In this document: positions 1 through 8,365 of the stretch, one piece after another
Numbering within the stretch: the stretch's first letter is position 1
Layout: each line of letters starts with the position of its first letter
The notes under the pieces: generated by a model
Database searches by the model: none
Told to the model about the DNA's origin: nothing
Seen by the model: only the letters and a program-made list of their open reading frames with translations
DNA from: a virus
Reading direction: 5' to 3' (one strand)
DNA: 43,402 bases
IMG/VR virus record: IMGVR_UViG_3300022200_000101
Coordinates: 1-43,402 of that record
Made by a program: the position numbers and the translations under genes

Positions 1-143
1 AAATAAATGTCAGTCTCTAGCCCACCAAAGTCGCGGGTGAAGTTAGCTGCTAAAAACTCGCCAAAGTTGTCGCCAGTATTTGGATAGTAAACTTCTTTAT
101 CAGTAAGATTTGACGGATCTTTAAATCTAACGATGATCGGCAT
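1..143 (-). CDS. Tail tip / central tail protein, N-terminal fragment
   Basis: The reading frame opens at 143 with MPIIVRFKDPSN and stays open for 47 codons to the window edge, so only the amino end is present. It overlaps the end of the NlpC/P60 gene by 17 bases, the usual translational coupling in this operon. In long-tailed phages the gene after the NlpC/P60 tail protein usually encodes the tail-tip or host-specificity protein (lambda J-like or an equivalent). That assignment rests on position only; 47 residues show no recognisable domain. It could instead be a small assembly protein. Confidence 0.5.
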   Translation of the reverse strand, partial: MPIIVRFKDPSNLTDKEVYYPNTGDNFGEFLAANFTRDFGGLETDIY

Positions 144-546
144 AGCGTCTAAACTCCACTTTGTTTTTATATAATCGTTTAAGTAAGCTTATTCTATCAA
201 ATTTTACTTGCCCTGTACCGTTACCGTCTTGCCCCCAAGCGTGAAGGACTGATCCATGCAAAACCCTACCAACATGCTGAAAGTTTCCATCAGCATCAAA
301 CATTAGCATTATGTCACCATGATCGCCTTTTGATACCTCAGTGTTATAGCTTTTAATTCCCTCGCTTCCAGCCTCCGACGTTCCTGCTAATTCATCATCG
401 TAAAGGTTAATCGTTGGCAAGGTAATGCCGTCAATTTCTTTGAATGATGCAATGACCAAGCCCCAGCAATCATATGATTCAGGGCCGCAAGCACGATTAA
501 CCCATGGCTTACCAATAGTCTTGTTGATAAAGTCTTTAGCCATCAT
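127..546 (-). CDS. NlpC/P60-family tail tip peptidase
   Basis: This 139-residue protein has the NlpC/P60 signature: an Asp-Cys-Trp-Gly-Leu block with the candidate catalytic Cys at residue 27, and a Gly-Asp then Gln-His-Val-Gly block with the candidate His at 91. Related proteins (lambda K C-terminal domain and stand-alone versions) sit at the tail tip and are thought to cleave peptidoglycan peptides during DNA entry. Two adjacent ATGs (546, 543) are possible starts; the first overlaps the stop of the upstream DUF1833 gene. The position between DUF1833 and the presumed tail-tip gene fits the family's usual order. Confidence 0.85.
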   Translation of the reverse strand: MMAKDFINKTIGKPWVNRACGPESYDCWGLVIASFKEIDGITLPTINLYDDELAGTSEAGSEGIKSYNTEVSKGDHGDIMLMFDADGNFQHVGRVLHGSVLHAWGQDGNGTGQVKFDRISLLKRLYKNKVEFRRYADHR

Positions 547-1040
547 ATAATCACCCGTAAGCCTGGGAAGTTTTGCGACAAGTAACGAGTTGCCACGCTA
601 ATAGATGCTGGATTGTCATCACTTGCAGTAATAGCAACCGAATCTCCCTCGATTGTTATAGCGCCGATCCATGAGTTGAATATGCTTGGCACGTTATCAA
701 CATATTCACGGTAAACAAATTCAGCAGGCGTTGTGTTAGGGTTTAGTATTGAGTAATCGCGGATTGATTTTAATTCCTGTTTTATCAATGTTCCAATACG
801 CCCTAGTTGAACCGTCATTGATGCAACACCATCCTCACTAACACTTGGAGGCTGAACTGTAAAATTACCAGCAGTAAATGTTACAGTTAGCCCTGCGTCA
901 CGGCTTGCAGCAGCTTCAATAGTAAACTGCTTATCAATAAATTGTTTATTGACGTAGCGGATAGTGCCTATAGCGGGATGATATATTTCGATTGTTTCAT
1001 AGCGAATTTTACGCTCACGAGTTTCAAAAAATTGATTCAT
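543..1040 (-). CDS. DUF1833-like minor tail protein
   Basis: A 165-residue, beta-rich protein resembling the DUF1833 family of phage minor tail proteins that precede NlpC/P60 genes. The start at 1040 (MNQFF) is preferred because its ATG shares bases with the upstream stop (TAATG). An in-frame ATG at 1052 would add four residues, lie inside the upstream gene and lack a good ribosome site. The role is probably in the tail tip or baseplate; no catalytic motif is visible. Confidence 0.7.
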   Translation of the reverse strand: MNQFFETRERKIRYETIEIYHPAIGTIRYVNKQFIDKQFTIEAAASRDAGLTVTFTAGNFTVQPPSVSEDGVASMTVQLGRIGTLIKQELKSIRDYSILNPNTTPAEFVYREYVDNVPSIFNSWIGAITIEGDSVAITASDDNPASISVATRYLSQNFPGLRVII

Positions 1041-1936
1041 TATGACGGCCATCCAATATTTAACGCATCATCAAAGCATTGAGATGCTTTATCAAATGTC
1101 GTATTACAGTTTTTATTCATGATGATATAAATAGTCCCTTCTGGGCATTCTTTATCCTTGCTTACTATATCACGAGACATAATTTTAGCTGAATAACTGA
1201 ATGCGTCGCCATCATGCCCTGTTGCTTGCGGGTAATCTAAAAATCTAACTTCCTGAGTCGTTAACCCTTCCTCAAGTTGTATCGGGAATTTAAACCACTT
1301 TGATTGCTCACGCAGTCCATTTTCAGACAGCCAAAATGTAAACAGTCGTGCATTTTCGCGGGTGAACTTAAAAGTAATATCCCAAACAGTTGGCAAGTCA
1401 GCGGAGAAAAATTCTTGCTTTATTGCAGATTGCGTAACGTCATTTAATTTAAACCCTTCTGGTTGATCACGTGATTTTGTTTGTGTCTCGCAAGATGGCA
1501 AAACACTAGGCCAATCAGCATCGATCGTCACACCAACAATAGGGCTAACCGTATCTGTGCCAACCAATACTTTTGCAAGCATCTTTGCGCTATAAGTAAA
1601 AACGCCACCATCTTGGCTAGTATTTTGTGGATATTCAACAAACTTAACACTTTGTGTTGTTAGCCCAGATTCAATCTGAATAGGAAAATCAAACCAATCA
1701 GGATTTGTCCTAACATTATTTTGCTCTAGCCAAATACTAAATATACGGGCGTGATCACGCCTAAACTTAAACGTGACATCCCATACCGTAGGCATATCAG
1801 TAGTAACCATTTGCAAGAATGGAGTGCCAGAGTTTAATTCGTTAAATCTAAAACCTCCCTGCTGCTGGCGGGACTTAGTGGCTGTCTCACAGCTTGGTAA
1901 TATTTCAGGCCAATTAACGCCGATATCGCAAGCCAT
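1040..1936 (-). CDS. Minor tail protein with tandemly duplicated domain
   Basis: This 298-residue protein has two consecutive copies of one domain, about residues 4-125 and 137-258, followed by a cysteine-containing tail. The copies share WP-x-LPSCET-x-TKSR, PTVWD-TFKF, WF-FPIQ-E-GLTTQ and a YSAK block, so the duplication is clear by eye. It lies between the tape measure and DUF1833 genes, where distal-tail or tip-collar proteins are found in phages of this build. I do not recognise a named family. A tail-tip ring component is an inference from position. It starts one base after the tape-measure stop is passed, with no gap. Confidence 0.7.
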   Translation of the reverse strand: MACDIGVNWPEILPSCETATKSRQQQGGFRFNELNSGTPFLQMVTTDMPTVWDVTFKFRRDHARIFSIWLEQNNVRTNPDWFDFPIQIESGLTTQSVKFVEYPQNTSQDGGVFTYSAKMLAKVLVGTDTVSPIVGVTIDADWPSVLPSCETQTKSRDQPEGFKLNDVTQSAIKQEFFSADLPTVWDITFKFTRENARLFTFWLSENGLREQSKWFKFPIQLEEGLTTQEVRFLDYPQATGHDGDAFSYSAKIMSRDIVSKDKECPEGTIYIIMNKNCNTTFDKASQCFDDALNIGWPS

Positions 1937-4126
1937 TTAAACCACCTTATTTTTAGCTGATGTTGATCGCGTTATTGCCGTTCGCACCTTCCCGCCTGAC
2001 GCGATATTTCCTGCAACTGTGTCAATAATGAACTTAATGTCTGTTTGGCCGTTAGACGTTGATTGCTGTACTTGCACATCGGTTCCTGATGCGTTGTTGA
2101 CTGTTGTGATGTTTATCACTGGCTGACTACTACCTAGATCACTTGCGCTCGTCACCTTGCCGCCACTTCCGCCAGTCATTAAGAAATCATTTTTCCCATC
2201 GCTGAACATTTCCGCCTTGCCGTTTTCGTTGACCTTATACATGCTATTTGGTGCAGTGTAGCCGCCGTATAATCTAGCACCAGAAAGCGCTACACCTTCA
2301 GCTATACCAGCAACTGAAGCAATACCAACACCAGCAGGCACAGAGTTACCACCAGCAGTTGCCAGCGATGTAAGAGCAGCGGCAGGGGCCATTGCAGTTG
2401 CTATAACTCCAGCAGATGCCACAGCTCCAGCAGTTGCTGTTGATTGACCAATCAATGCGCTAATTCCCATCTGGATTAGAGCGCCAATCATCTGAGTTAG
2501 TATTGATTGGGCTAAACTTCTAACCGCTTCTTGACCAGATTGAGCCCCAGTTGCCACGCTAGCAAACGCACCAATTGCAGATGCTTGGAATGATGCCATA
2601 GAAGCACCATTGGCGGCCATAGCATCGGCAAATGACGTGCTTTGGTCTGCATTAAGTTGCTTGACCTTTTCTAGGTATAAGGTATCCGCAGCCGCACGAG
2701 CATCAACAGCCAGTTGATGATTAGATGTTTCTAATAGCTCATACTCAGCAATTAGATCATACTTTGCCTGTAATTCTGTTTGTAGTTTATCAAGTGGGCT
2801 AGCCGCTAAACTAGTTACTCCAGCAGTAACTGTTTCGCCTCTAGCTTTTTTCCTATCTCTTTCAGCTTGAGCTTGTTTTTCTTCAGCAATAAATTGGTCA
2901 AACATTTGTTTATTATAGGCGTCAGCATTGCGCTTTCTTTGATCGGCAAGAGTTTGTTCTTCTGATGCAAGACGCTTAACTGATGCTTCATTTTTATCAT
3001 GAGCCTCAATAGCATCATAAGCAGCATTGATTTCATCAAATTGAGCTTGTGTAGCGCCCCTAAGTGAAGCCATATGCAATGCAATAGCCCTGTCTGACGC
3101 GCCAAGTGTTTGAACTTGCATCTGTAAAGAGCTAACAAGTTCATTAGCTGATGTTTGAACAGTCCCAAGCCCTTTTGCTAACTTTTGACTTAGGTCTTCA
3201 CCCTTAAAAAATGCAGTTGTTAGCTTGAATACTTCACTGGCCAAGTCGCGAGCTTCATCAGTAGCAAACTTACCATTAACTTTTATTCCATCAAGCGCAT
3301 GTAAAAGATTTTTTGCTGTTGCTTCATTTTGAGTTTTCTTGAAATCCTCTACAGCAGTTTGCAGATATAAAACACTTTTACCAGCATCACGATAAGCATT
3401 TGATAAAGGATCAAGCTTTACCCCTGTCAGTTTGTTTGTGGTTCCTGCAAGGGCAACTATTTGACCATCAGATAATTCAGCAGCCTTGCCAATATCTCTA
3501 AGCTCTTGAGCCTGTCTAGTATAACCACCTAATGAGCTGACATTTTTCAATGACTCATAAAGCGCTTCACCAGCTTTTATTTTTGATATTTCATTTTGCT
3601 CAATAGCTAGTTTTATTAGTTGATTTGATGCTTCTTCTGAATACCTAGAAAGCTCTAAAACTGCATCACCAAATGTAACAACGCCATCAACACTTAATGT
3701 TGCAATAGCACTAACTCGCTCAATTGATTTCTCTAATTTATCAGCAGCATCATTGGCTTTGAATAATGCAGGCAATAATATACCAGCTAGTGACGCTGCA
3801 ATACCTGCAATAGCACCCGCCAAAGGAAAACCAAGCACAAAACCTAAATCGGTTGATTGCTGTGAAAATGCAAGAATGGCACTCTGTCCACCCTGAACCT
3901 GACCAATAAATTGTTGAATCTGAATGCCAGCTTGACCAGCTCCACGACTAACGCCATTCATCCCAGACTTTACTGATGACGACATTTTTGTAACTTGTGT
4001 GTCAACGCCCTTAAAGTTATTAACCATCGACTTCGTAGACGCTGCAACCTGAGTTTTGGCATCAGAAACAGTCCCAACATTAGCATCAACAGTGTAATAA
4101 ACACTGCCCAAATTCTCACCAGCCAT
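1937..4126 (-). CDS. Tail tape measure protein
   Basis: At 729 residues this is the longest gene here. It has the typical tape-measure composition: long Ala/Gln/Lys-rich helical and coiled-coil stretches, a hydrophobic segment near residues 95-125 and another Ala/Gly-rich one around 560-640. The N-terminal QxQQFIGQVQGG stretch resembles lambda H-type tape measures. The protein sets tail length, occupies the tail lumen and usually helps DNA cross the inner membrane. The ATG overlaps the stop of the upstream chaperone gene (TAATG). If the general rule of about 1.5 angstroms per residue holds, the tail would be roughly 100-110 nm. Confidence 0.93.
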   Translation of the reverse strand: MAGENLGSVYYTVDANVGTVSDAKTQVAASTKSMVNNFKGVDTQVTKMSSSVKSGMNGVSRGAGQAGIQIQQFIGQVQGGQSAILAFSQQSTDLGFVLGFPLAGAIAGIAASLAGILLPALFKANDAADKLEKSIERVSAIATLSVDGVVTFGDAVLELSRYSEEASNQLIKLAIEQNEISKIKAGEALYESLKNVSSLGGYTRQAQELRDIGKAAELSDGQIVALAGTTNKLTGVKLDPLSNAYRDAGKSVLYLQTAVEDFKKTQNEATAKNLLHALDGIKVNGKFATDEARDLASEVFKLTTAFFKGEDLSQKLAKGLGTVQTSANELVSSLQMQVQTLGASDRAIALHMASLRGATQAQFDEINAAYDAIEAHDKNEASVKRLASEEQTLADQRKRNADAYNKQMFDQFIAEEKQAQAERDRKKARGETVTAGVTSLAASPLDKLQTELQAKYDLIAEYELLETSNHQLAVDARAAADTLYLEKVKQLNADQSTSFADAMAANGASMASFQASAIGAFASVATGAQSGQEAVRSLAQSILTQMIGALIQMGISALIGQSTATAGAVASAGVIATAMAPAAALTSLATAGGNSVPAGVGIASVAGIAEGVALSGARLYGGYTAPNSMYKVNENGKAEMFSDGKNDFLMTGGSGGKVTSASDLGSSQPVINITTVNNASGTDVQVQQSTSNGQTDIKFIIDTVAGNIASGGKVRTAITRSTSAKNKVV

Positions 4127-4797
4127 TATTTAGCCCCTTTTGCTGCTTCTCGTCTTGCGTTAATTTCTTTCAGCACTTGAATGTTGTGTTTGTGATCTTC
4201 AAGTGTCGGCATGGTTTTTTGTTTCTTAGCGTCTGGATATTTCTTATCAAGCAGCCTGTCATATTCTGTCTTGGTCAGCATTTCTGCGCGTTCATATGAT
4301 ACGTCTAAATGAGTGATCGCATTCTCAACATAATCGTAAACGTCTATAGTATCAGTGGGCTTGCCTTTACTTTGTCGTTCGCCTTTCTTTGGCTGGCCAA
4401 CAACGCCATGCGTGATCAGCGCTCTAGCAATGTTCAACACGTTGTCTATATGCATAACTCCAGAACGCCAGGCTTTACGCCCCTTATCATATGAAGCAAA
4501 GCCAGTTAACTTGCTAACATCATCATCACAACAGCACTGTAGCACGAATGCAGCATCTTCATAAATTCGGTTAATGCTTTTGTATATCAACTTTTTTCCG
4601 ATCTCTTTCGCGTAAACATTGATGCCAACGCTATCAACAAGATCGGCAGTAGACTGAGTTTCGCGACCAAATAATCCGCTAAAAAAATCAGGCATCTGTT
4701 TTGGATCGCAAAGTTTACGCATGTTTTTAAACGTTGGGTAAAACTCGTATGTGTGCGAATTGTATTCAATAGAAAAGTGTCCAATCTCGGTGCGCAT
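4126..4797 (-). CDS. DUF6246-like tail assembly chaperone
   Basis: A 223-residue protein lying exactly between the tail tube and tape-measure genes, the place of the tail assembly chaperone (lambda G/GT position). The sequence resembles the DUF6246 family of phage proteins. The ATG at 4797 (MRTEIGHF) is chosen over an in-frame TTG at 4821 because an AAGAA-type site precedes the ATG. No slippery sequence and second frame like lambda G-GT is evident downstream, since the tape measure begins at the stop. The charged, Lys-rich C-terminus would fit a chaperone that binds the tape measure. Confidence 0.65.
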   Translation of the reverse strand: MRTEIGHFSIEYNSHTYEFYPTFKNMRKLCDPKQMPDFFSGLFGRETQSTADLVDSVGINVYAKEIGKKLIYKSINRIYEDAAFVLQCCCDDDVSKLTGFASYDKGRKAWRSGVMHIDNVLNIARALITHGVVGQPKKGERQSKGKPTDTIDVYDYVENAITHLDVSYERAEMLTKTEYDRLLDKKYPDAKKQKTMPTLEDHKHNIQVLKEINARREAAKGAK

Positions 4798-4841
4798 GAT
4801 TTTATTCTTAGTTATTTGCAATGTTTTATAATATCACGGAT

Positions 4842-4866
4842 ACAAAAAAGCCCCAATAAAGGGGCT
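4842..4866 (-). terminator. Rho-independent terminator after tail tube gene
   Basis: On the minus strand a 6-bp stem (AGCCCC / GGGGCT) with a six-base loop is followed by six T residues. It sits 23 bases after the tail tube stop. It probably ends much of the transcription there, giving more tail tube mRNA than chaperone and tape-measure mRNA. Confidence 0.85.
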
Positions 4867-4888
4867 AGTATTTGAGGCTTTTAGATTA

Positions 4889-5377
4889 CTAAGCGGTGAT
4901 CACAGCAGTGTTAAATGTGCTGTTTTGCTTAGTAAAGCTCATGCTATGAGTCGACTCGCTTTCTGTGTCATAGTTAACATCGAAAGAGTTCATCATTGTA
5001 AAAGTGGTTTTAGTTAAGCCTCCAGTTGGCTCAGTAACGCGAACATAGCCATAAAGACCAGCATTAGCTTCTTTGTTCACTTCAAACTGTAAGCGTAAGT
5101 TGATAATGTCAGTATCGGTAACATCAACTAGACCGTCAAACTGGAATGTACCTTCTGCTCCAGTCATGAATGTTGGAGTATACGCGCCTGAATCGCTGTC
5201 TGTACGTGTGCCAGTGGTTTGCACTGAGTCACTATCAGACTTTGATGTTAACGACATTACAGGGAAAAACGTTAGTGTTGCTGGATCTACCTCTGCGCAA
5301 CCATAAGCGTATTCGACCATTGCTTTCGCGCCGACAAAACGACCCGCAACAACGCAGACTTTTGGGGTTAGTGCCAT
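4889..5377 (-). CDS. Major tail tube protein
   Basis: A 162-residue beta-rich protein with many Thr/Ser and Asp residues and a central FMTGAEGTFQFDGLVDVTD stretch, as in siphovirus tail tube subunits. It follows the tail terminator gene and precedes a strong terminator and the chaperone gene, the expected place for a highly expressed tube subunit. It is likely to polymerise into stacked hexamers around the tape measure. No extra C-terminal Ig-like domain is present, given the short length. Confidence 0.85.
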   Translation of the reverse strand: MALTPKVCVVAGRFVGAKAMVEYAYGCAEVDPATLTFFPVMSLTSKSDSDSVQTTGTRTDSDSGAYTPTFMTGAEGTFQFDGLVDVTDTDIINLRLQFEVNKEANAGLYGYVRVTEPTGGLTKTTFTMMNSFDVNYDTESESTHSMSFTKQNSTFNTAVITA

Positions 5378-5378
5378 T

Positions 5379-5804
5379 TTATTTTATTCCTCTATCAATT
5401 TTTAATATGCATTGTATTTCGACAACAGGACGACCCAAGTCTGTATACATCACGGGGGACGCGCCAGTTAGCGGATCAATACCTATAATACCGCATTTCT
5501 CTCTTGTTTCCAAAAGATACGTAAATATGCGATCCGCAAAGTCTTTAACTATTGCTCTATCACCTTTGTCTTGCAGTCCAGCAAAAACAATAGAAACACC
5601 TGAGTTTTGAACGTATCGACTACCACCACCGCCGCCACCTTCGCGAATGAATAAGATACGCTTACCTTGAGCGTAATCCGCATCTTCATCAAATGTGATT
5701 AATTGCAATGCTGGAGCTGGTTGTGCGTTGCCTTTAAAATCAGTGAACGCTGATAAAAACCCGCCGTCGGTTAATATCAGTTCAACATCTTCTTCAATTA
5801 TCAT
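5379..5804 (-). CDS. Tail terminator protein
   Basis: A 141-residue protein immediately upstream of the tail tube gene, at the position and length of siphovirus tail terminators (lambda U-like), which cap the tube and join it to the head. It contains an uninterrupted run of six Gly followed by Ser-Arg near residue 55-62, most likely a flexible loop. It overlaps the end of the preceding neck-protein gene by four bases (ATGA). Confidence 0.7.
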   Translation of the reverse strand: MIIEEDVELILTDGGFLSAFTDFKGNAQPAPALQLITFDEDADYAQGKRILFIREGGGGGGSRYVQNSGVSIVFAGLQDKGDRAIVKDFADRIFTYLLETREKCGIIGIDPLTGASPVMYTDLGRPVVEIQCILKIDRGIK

Positions 5805-6277
5805 AGTTTGTATCCGTTTACGATCGTTTTTAAGTGGTCGGCTTTATTTTCTGGCGAATCAAATGCGTCAGACAAAAAGTGATCTTTAGCGTCCTTTTTC
5901 TTAACACCATTCCACCCAACCTTCTCATGCAAATATAATGCGTAATTAAAGTTTCCACCACTAGCTTTTGGGTGAGCTATCATTTTAGGTGCAGGGCTTG
6001 TTGCCATTGAAAATTTAGCACTACCAAGCCAGTTTGCTGTTTTTGCATTTGCTGTACTTGAGAATCCAGAAGTATAGCCAACCACGCCTCGATGACCAAC
6101 AACATTGTAATACTGGCTATTAATCAATGCCGCCGTATCTACAGGTGTTTCTAGCTTTGCAAGTCCCGCAGCAGTCATGACAATTGTCATTAAAACTTTT
6201 TCTGTTTGTGGGCCATCTATGTCAGCAATCCATTTCCCGACATTTTTATTGATTTCGCTAACACCCTTAACTGGCAT
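5801..6277 (-). CDS. Tail completion / neck protein (HK97 gp10-like)
   Basis: A 158-residue protein with the Thr-Pro-Val-Asp-Thr block of HK97 gp10-type neck proteins near residue 43-48, followed by Gly-Tyr-Thr-Ser and a Tyr-Leu-His-Glu block. The position between the head-closure and tail terminator genes fits. It probably helps join the completed head to the tail. Placement in the family is by these short motifs and gene order. Confidence 0.65.
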   Translation of the reverse strand: MPVKGVSEINKNVGKWIADIDGPQTEKVLMTIVMTAAGLAKLETPVDTAALINSQYYNVVGHRGVVGYTSGFSSTANAKTANWLGSAKFSMATSPAPKMIAHPKASGGNFNYALYLHEKVGWNGVKKKDAKDHFLSDAFDSPENKADHLKTIVNGYKL

Positions 6278-6278
6278 A

Positions 6279-6638
6279 CTAAACCCCTAGCACATAATCA
6301 GGCGCGTCTGAGAATGACAGTGCATCATCAATGGTTATCGACTTAATATCTGCGGCATCAGGCCGCATTGATAGATGCTTTCCTAATAAAACCTTATCTC
6401 CAAAATTTGGCGATGAAAAAAACACAGTGCCATTTTCATCTAATAATTCTGTCCAATAAAGTGACTTAGGGATAAACTCGACACCCATTTTATCCGTATA
6501 TGAATTAGATCCTCCAACCCTGTAAGTGCATAGTACATGTTCTGGCTCGCTGTACGTAAAAGCTCCGTATTTGTCAGGCTTTCCAGCTCTCCATATTGTC
6601 ATTATCTTGTCGTTTTTCCATCTACTTTCAGAACTCAT
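6279..6638 (-). CDS. Head-closure (stopper) protein
   Basis: A 119-residue protein, rich in aromatic residues and beta-strand pattern, lying between the adaptor-like gene and the neck protein. Siphovirus stopper proteins (SPP1 gp16 / HK97 gp7 type) have this size and place, and seal the portal channel after packaging. The call rests on gene order and size; I see no diagnostic motif. Confidence 0.5.
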   Translation of the reverse strand: MSSESRWKNDKIMTIWRAGKPDKYGAFTYSEPEHVLCTYRVGGSNSYTDKMGVEFIPKSLYWTELLDENGTVFFSSPNFGDKVLLGKHLSMRPDAADIKSITIDDALSFSDAPDYVLGV

Positions 6639-7036
6639 TAGTAATCCTTACACTTACGACCTAAACCAACGACCCCAAATGAGCCTCTATGGAATAAACT
6701 ATTAAAGCATCCAGCACTATCAACCATTTCAAGTATTCGACCTTGAGCTGTCATTTTAAGCCCTTCTAGCTTATTCATATATTCAAATGAGCGACTTGCA
6801 CCAGACGGGGCACGTTGTGATTTAATAACTCGACCAGAACCAAGCGCGGTAAAGTGACCGATTGCATTTAATTTGATTGCTGTTTGTGTGCAGGTATCAT
6901 CAAGATAGTTTGCATCCAAACAAGTATCCATTTTATTAACTAGGCAAATGTAAGTCTCGATTGTTGATGTGGGTACGTCTGCATAATCAGCACCCATAAA
7001 CTCACGCACTTGCTCGACTGTAATTGTAATTGCCAT
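6638..7036 (-). CDS. Head-tail adaptor protein
   Basis: A 132-residue, mostly helical protein beginning MAITITVEQVREFMG and containing four cysteines in addition to those at its C-terminus. Its start overlaps the previous stop (TAATG), and its end shares one base with the stopper gene. Adaptors (HK97 gp6 / SPP1 gp15 type) bind under the portal and are short helical proteins encoded first in the connector block, which matches. Assignment is from order, size and helical character. Confidence 0.55.
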   Translation of the reverse strand: MAITITVEQVREFMGADYADVPTSTIETYICLVNKMDTCLDANYLDDTCTQTAIKLNAIGHFTALGSGRVIKSQRAPSGASRSFEYMNKLEGLKMTAQGRILEMVDSAGCFNSLFHRGSFGVVGLGRKCKDY

Positions 7037-7398
7037 TAATGTAACCCTTTAGTAAGTACGTAACCAGCACCAGCAACAGCAATTGATGACGTAATCATCA
7101 CACCAATAATCATCATAATAACCTTGTTATACATTGATCGCATCAGGTCAATTAGTGGCTGGTTTCTATCGTTGCTTTGGTTGATAGATTTTAACTCAAC
7201 ATCATGCCTGTCTAGTCTATCATGAACACGCGCAATAGCTTCTCTTGAATGTCGCTGCTCAATAGTATTCTCTAGCAAAGCCGTAGTAGACTCTGACATC
7301 CGATTACCAACCTCCCTTAGCGAGAGTACAACATCAGATATCATTCTTTCCTGTGCGGCTTGCTTGGCTTCTATTTGGGCAATCTTCTCGGCAGTCAT
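7036..7398 (-). CDS. Coiled-coil protein with C-terminal membrane segment
   Basis: A 120-residue protein. Residues 1-85 are charged and heptad-like (coiled coil). About 92-114 is one hydrophobic membrane helix (VIMMIIGVMITSSIAVAGAG). A good ribosome site (AAAGGTG, seven-base gap) precedes the ATG. This plan occurs in haemolysin XhlA-like holin accessories and in some inner-membrane spanins, but the spanin pair of this phage lies elsewhere (20.2-20.7 kb). It may be a second lysis or DNA-entry protein; the function is unknown. Confidence 0.6.
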   Translation of the reverse strand: MTAEKIAQIEAKQAAQERMISDVVLSLREVGNRMSESTTALLENTIEQRHSREAIARVHDRLDRHDVELKSINQSNDRNQPLIDLMRSMYNKVIMMIIGVMITSSIAVAGAGYVLTKGLH

Positions 7399-7418
7399 TA
7401 CGAAACACCTTTGTTAAT

Positions 7419-7919
7419 TTAATCAGGGTTATTGCGATTATCAGCATCGTTACCATCACAGCTATTATTAAGAGTGATATAAAATTTTCGACTGACAAAA
7501 TTATCACTCCCTAGAATCGCAAATATTATATCTAATGGTATCGCAATTTGCTGTCTAATTGTATAAAAATTAACAAACCAGTTTGATTCTATCGACATAC
7601 TAACGGCTTGAGTTGCGTTAAATATCATTGATGTAAGCACAAAGACTGCATAGATAATGCCGACTTTCTTATGCTTATTGGTGTTGATGCATAGCGCGAT
7701 GATGATTAGAAGTTCAATGGCCGCAAATGATATGTAGTAAATGGTTGCCAAGTTAAAGCTGGTTTCTGACACAATTCCAGTATCATCTATCCAGCCAAAT
7801 AAGCTAACCTCTAAGCAAAAGTAAGCGCAATAATACGCTATGATTATTGCTGGTATGAATATATTTTTAGATAATAAAATGGCCGCGATAACAGCGACCA
7901 TTGCAATGATGTTTAACAT
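7419..7919 (-). CDS. Multi-spanning membrane protein
   Basis: A 166-residue hydrophobic protein with four or five likely membrane helices (about 2-17, 19-42, 60-82, 88-110 and 128-142) and an Asn/Asp-rich hydrophilic tail. An in-frame GTG at 7925, directly after the preceding stop, would add two residues; the ATG at 7919 is preferred. I recognise no family. Its neighbour with one membrane helix suggests the two work together, for instance as a holin/antiholin pair or in superinfection exclusion. This is inference only. Confidence 0.6.
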   Translation of the reverse strand: MLNIIAMVAVIAAILLSKNIFIPAIIIAYYCAYFCLEVSLFGWIDDTGIVSETSFNLATIYYISFAAIELLIIIALCINTNKHKKVGIIYAVFVLTSMIFNATQAVSMSIESNWFVNFYTIRQQIAIPLDIIFAILGSDNFVSRKFYITLNNSCDGNDADNRNNPD

Positions 7920-7925
7920 AAACAC

Positions 7926-7997
7926 CTACTTAGTTTTTTTTGGATCGCCTGACTTGTTGCGATTTTCTCTGCCCTTAACGGGCTTACCAGATGGCAT
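7926..7997 (-). CDS. Very small basic protein, 23 residues
   Basis: MPSGKPVKGRENRNKSGDPK then KTK, preceded by a strong AAGAGGA ribosome site five to six bases from the ATG. Nine of 23 residues are Lys or Arg and there is no hydrophobic stretch. The stop lies directly before the membrane-protein start, so it sits within the same operon. The strong site and tight packing argue it is translated; the function is unknown. Its high charge would suit nucleic-acid or protein binding. Confidence 0.55.
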   Translation of the reverse strand: MPSGKPVKGRENRNKSGDPKKTK

Positions 7998-8035
7998 AAT
8001 AAATCCTCTTATGAGTGAGTGCTTATTATAGCACT

Positions 8036-8278
8036 TTAGTCTTTAATAAACTCAATAGCTCGCTCAACTCGTGCTTTAAACGAATAAACACTGTTACGGT
8101 TAATGTCATCGGTCGCACCAGCACAACCAGCACCAGACCCCTTAACGCAATCAACAACAGGCACGCCATAAACCATGTGTAACTTGGTTGAGTGGATTAC
8201 GCTACCTTTAACTTTACTTCCGCCAGCAACTAGCACTTTAACTGCTGACTCGAAATCCTTTAATTCTACATTGCTCAT
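8036..8278 (-). CDS. Hypothetical protein, 80 residues
   Basis: First minus-strand gene of the unit that starts at the divergent region 8279-8365. It is a soluble protein with two Cys close together (Val-Val-Asp-Cys and Gly-Cys-Ala) flanking a Gly-rich turn, and a helical charged C-terminus. No family is recognised. It would be transcribed from the minus-direction half of the element at 8305-8345, separately from the structural genes downstream. Confidence 0.6.
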   Translation of the reverse strand: MSNVELKDFESAVKVLVAGGSKVKGSVIHSTKLHMVYGVPVVDCVKGSGAGCAGATDDINRNSVYSFKARVERAIEFIKD

Positions 8279-8304
8279 TTTCTAAACCTTTTTTGTAATT
8301 GATG

Positions 8305-8345
8305 TTGACAAGATATCTAATAACAATTACATTGTCAATCGTCAA
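8305..8345. promoter_or_regulatory. Recurring TTGAC-N31-GTCAA element (copy 1), divergent promoter
   Basis: TTGACA at 8305-8310 has a TACATT -10 candidate 17 bases on (8328-8333) for the plus gene at 8366. Mirror GTCAA boxes lie at 8334-8338 and 8341-8345. The inner one is a minus-strand TTGACA with TATCTT 17 bases on, for the gene at 8278. The element is 41 bases end to end, the same as four of the five other copies. Confidence 0.7.
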
Positions 8346-8365
8346 CTAACTAAACGGAACAAATA

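Noticed and set aside
2815-3168. 117-codon minus-strand frame within the tape measure gene
   Set aside because: It lies wholly inside the tape-measure gene in another frame, is rich in Leu/Met as shifted helical repeats are, and has no ribosome site.
4126-4889. Lambda G/GT-type programmed frameshift in the tail chaperone
   Set aside because: The tape measure begins at the chaperone stop, so there is no room for a second frame, and no clear slippery heptamer was found near the 3' end.
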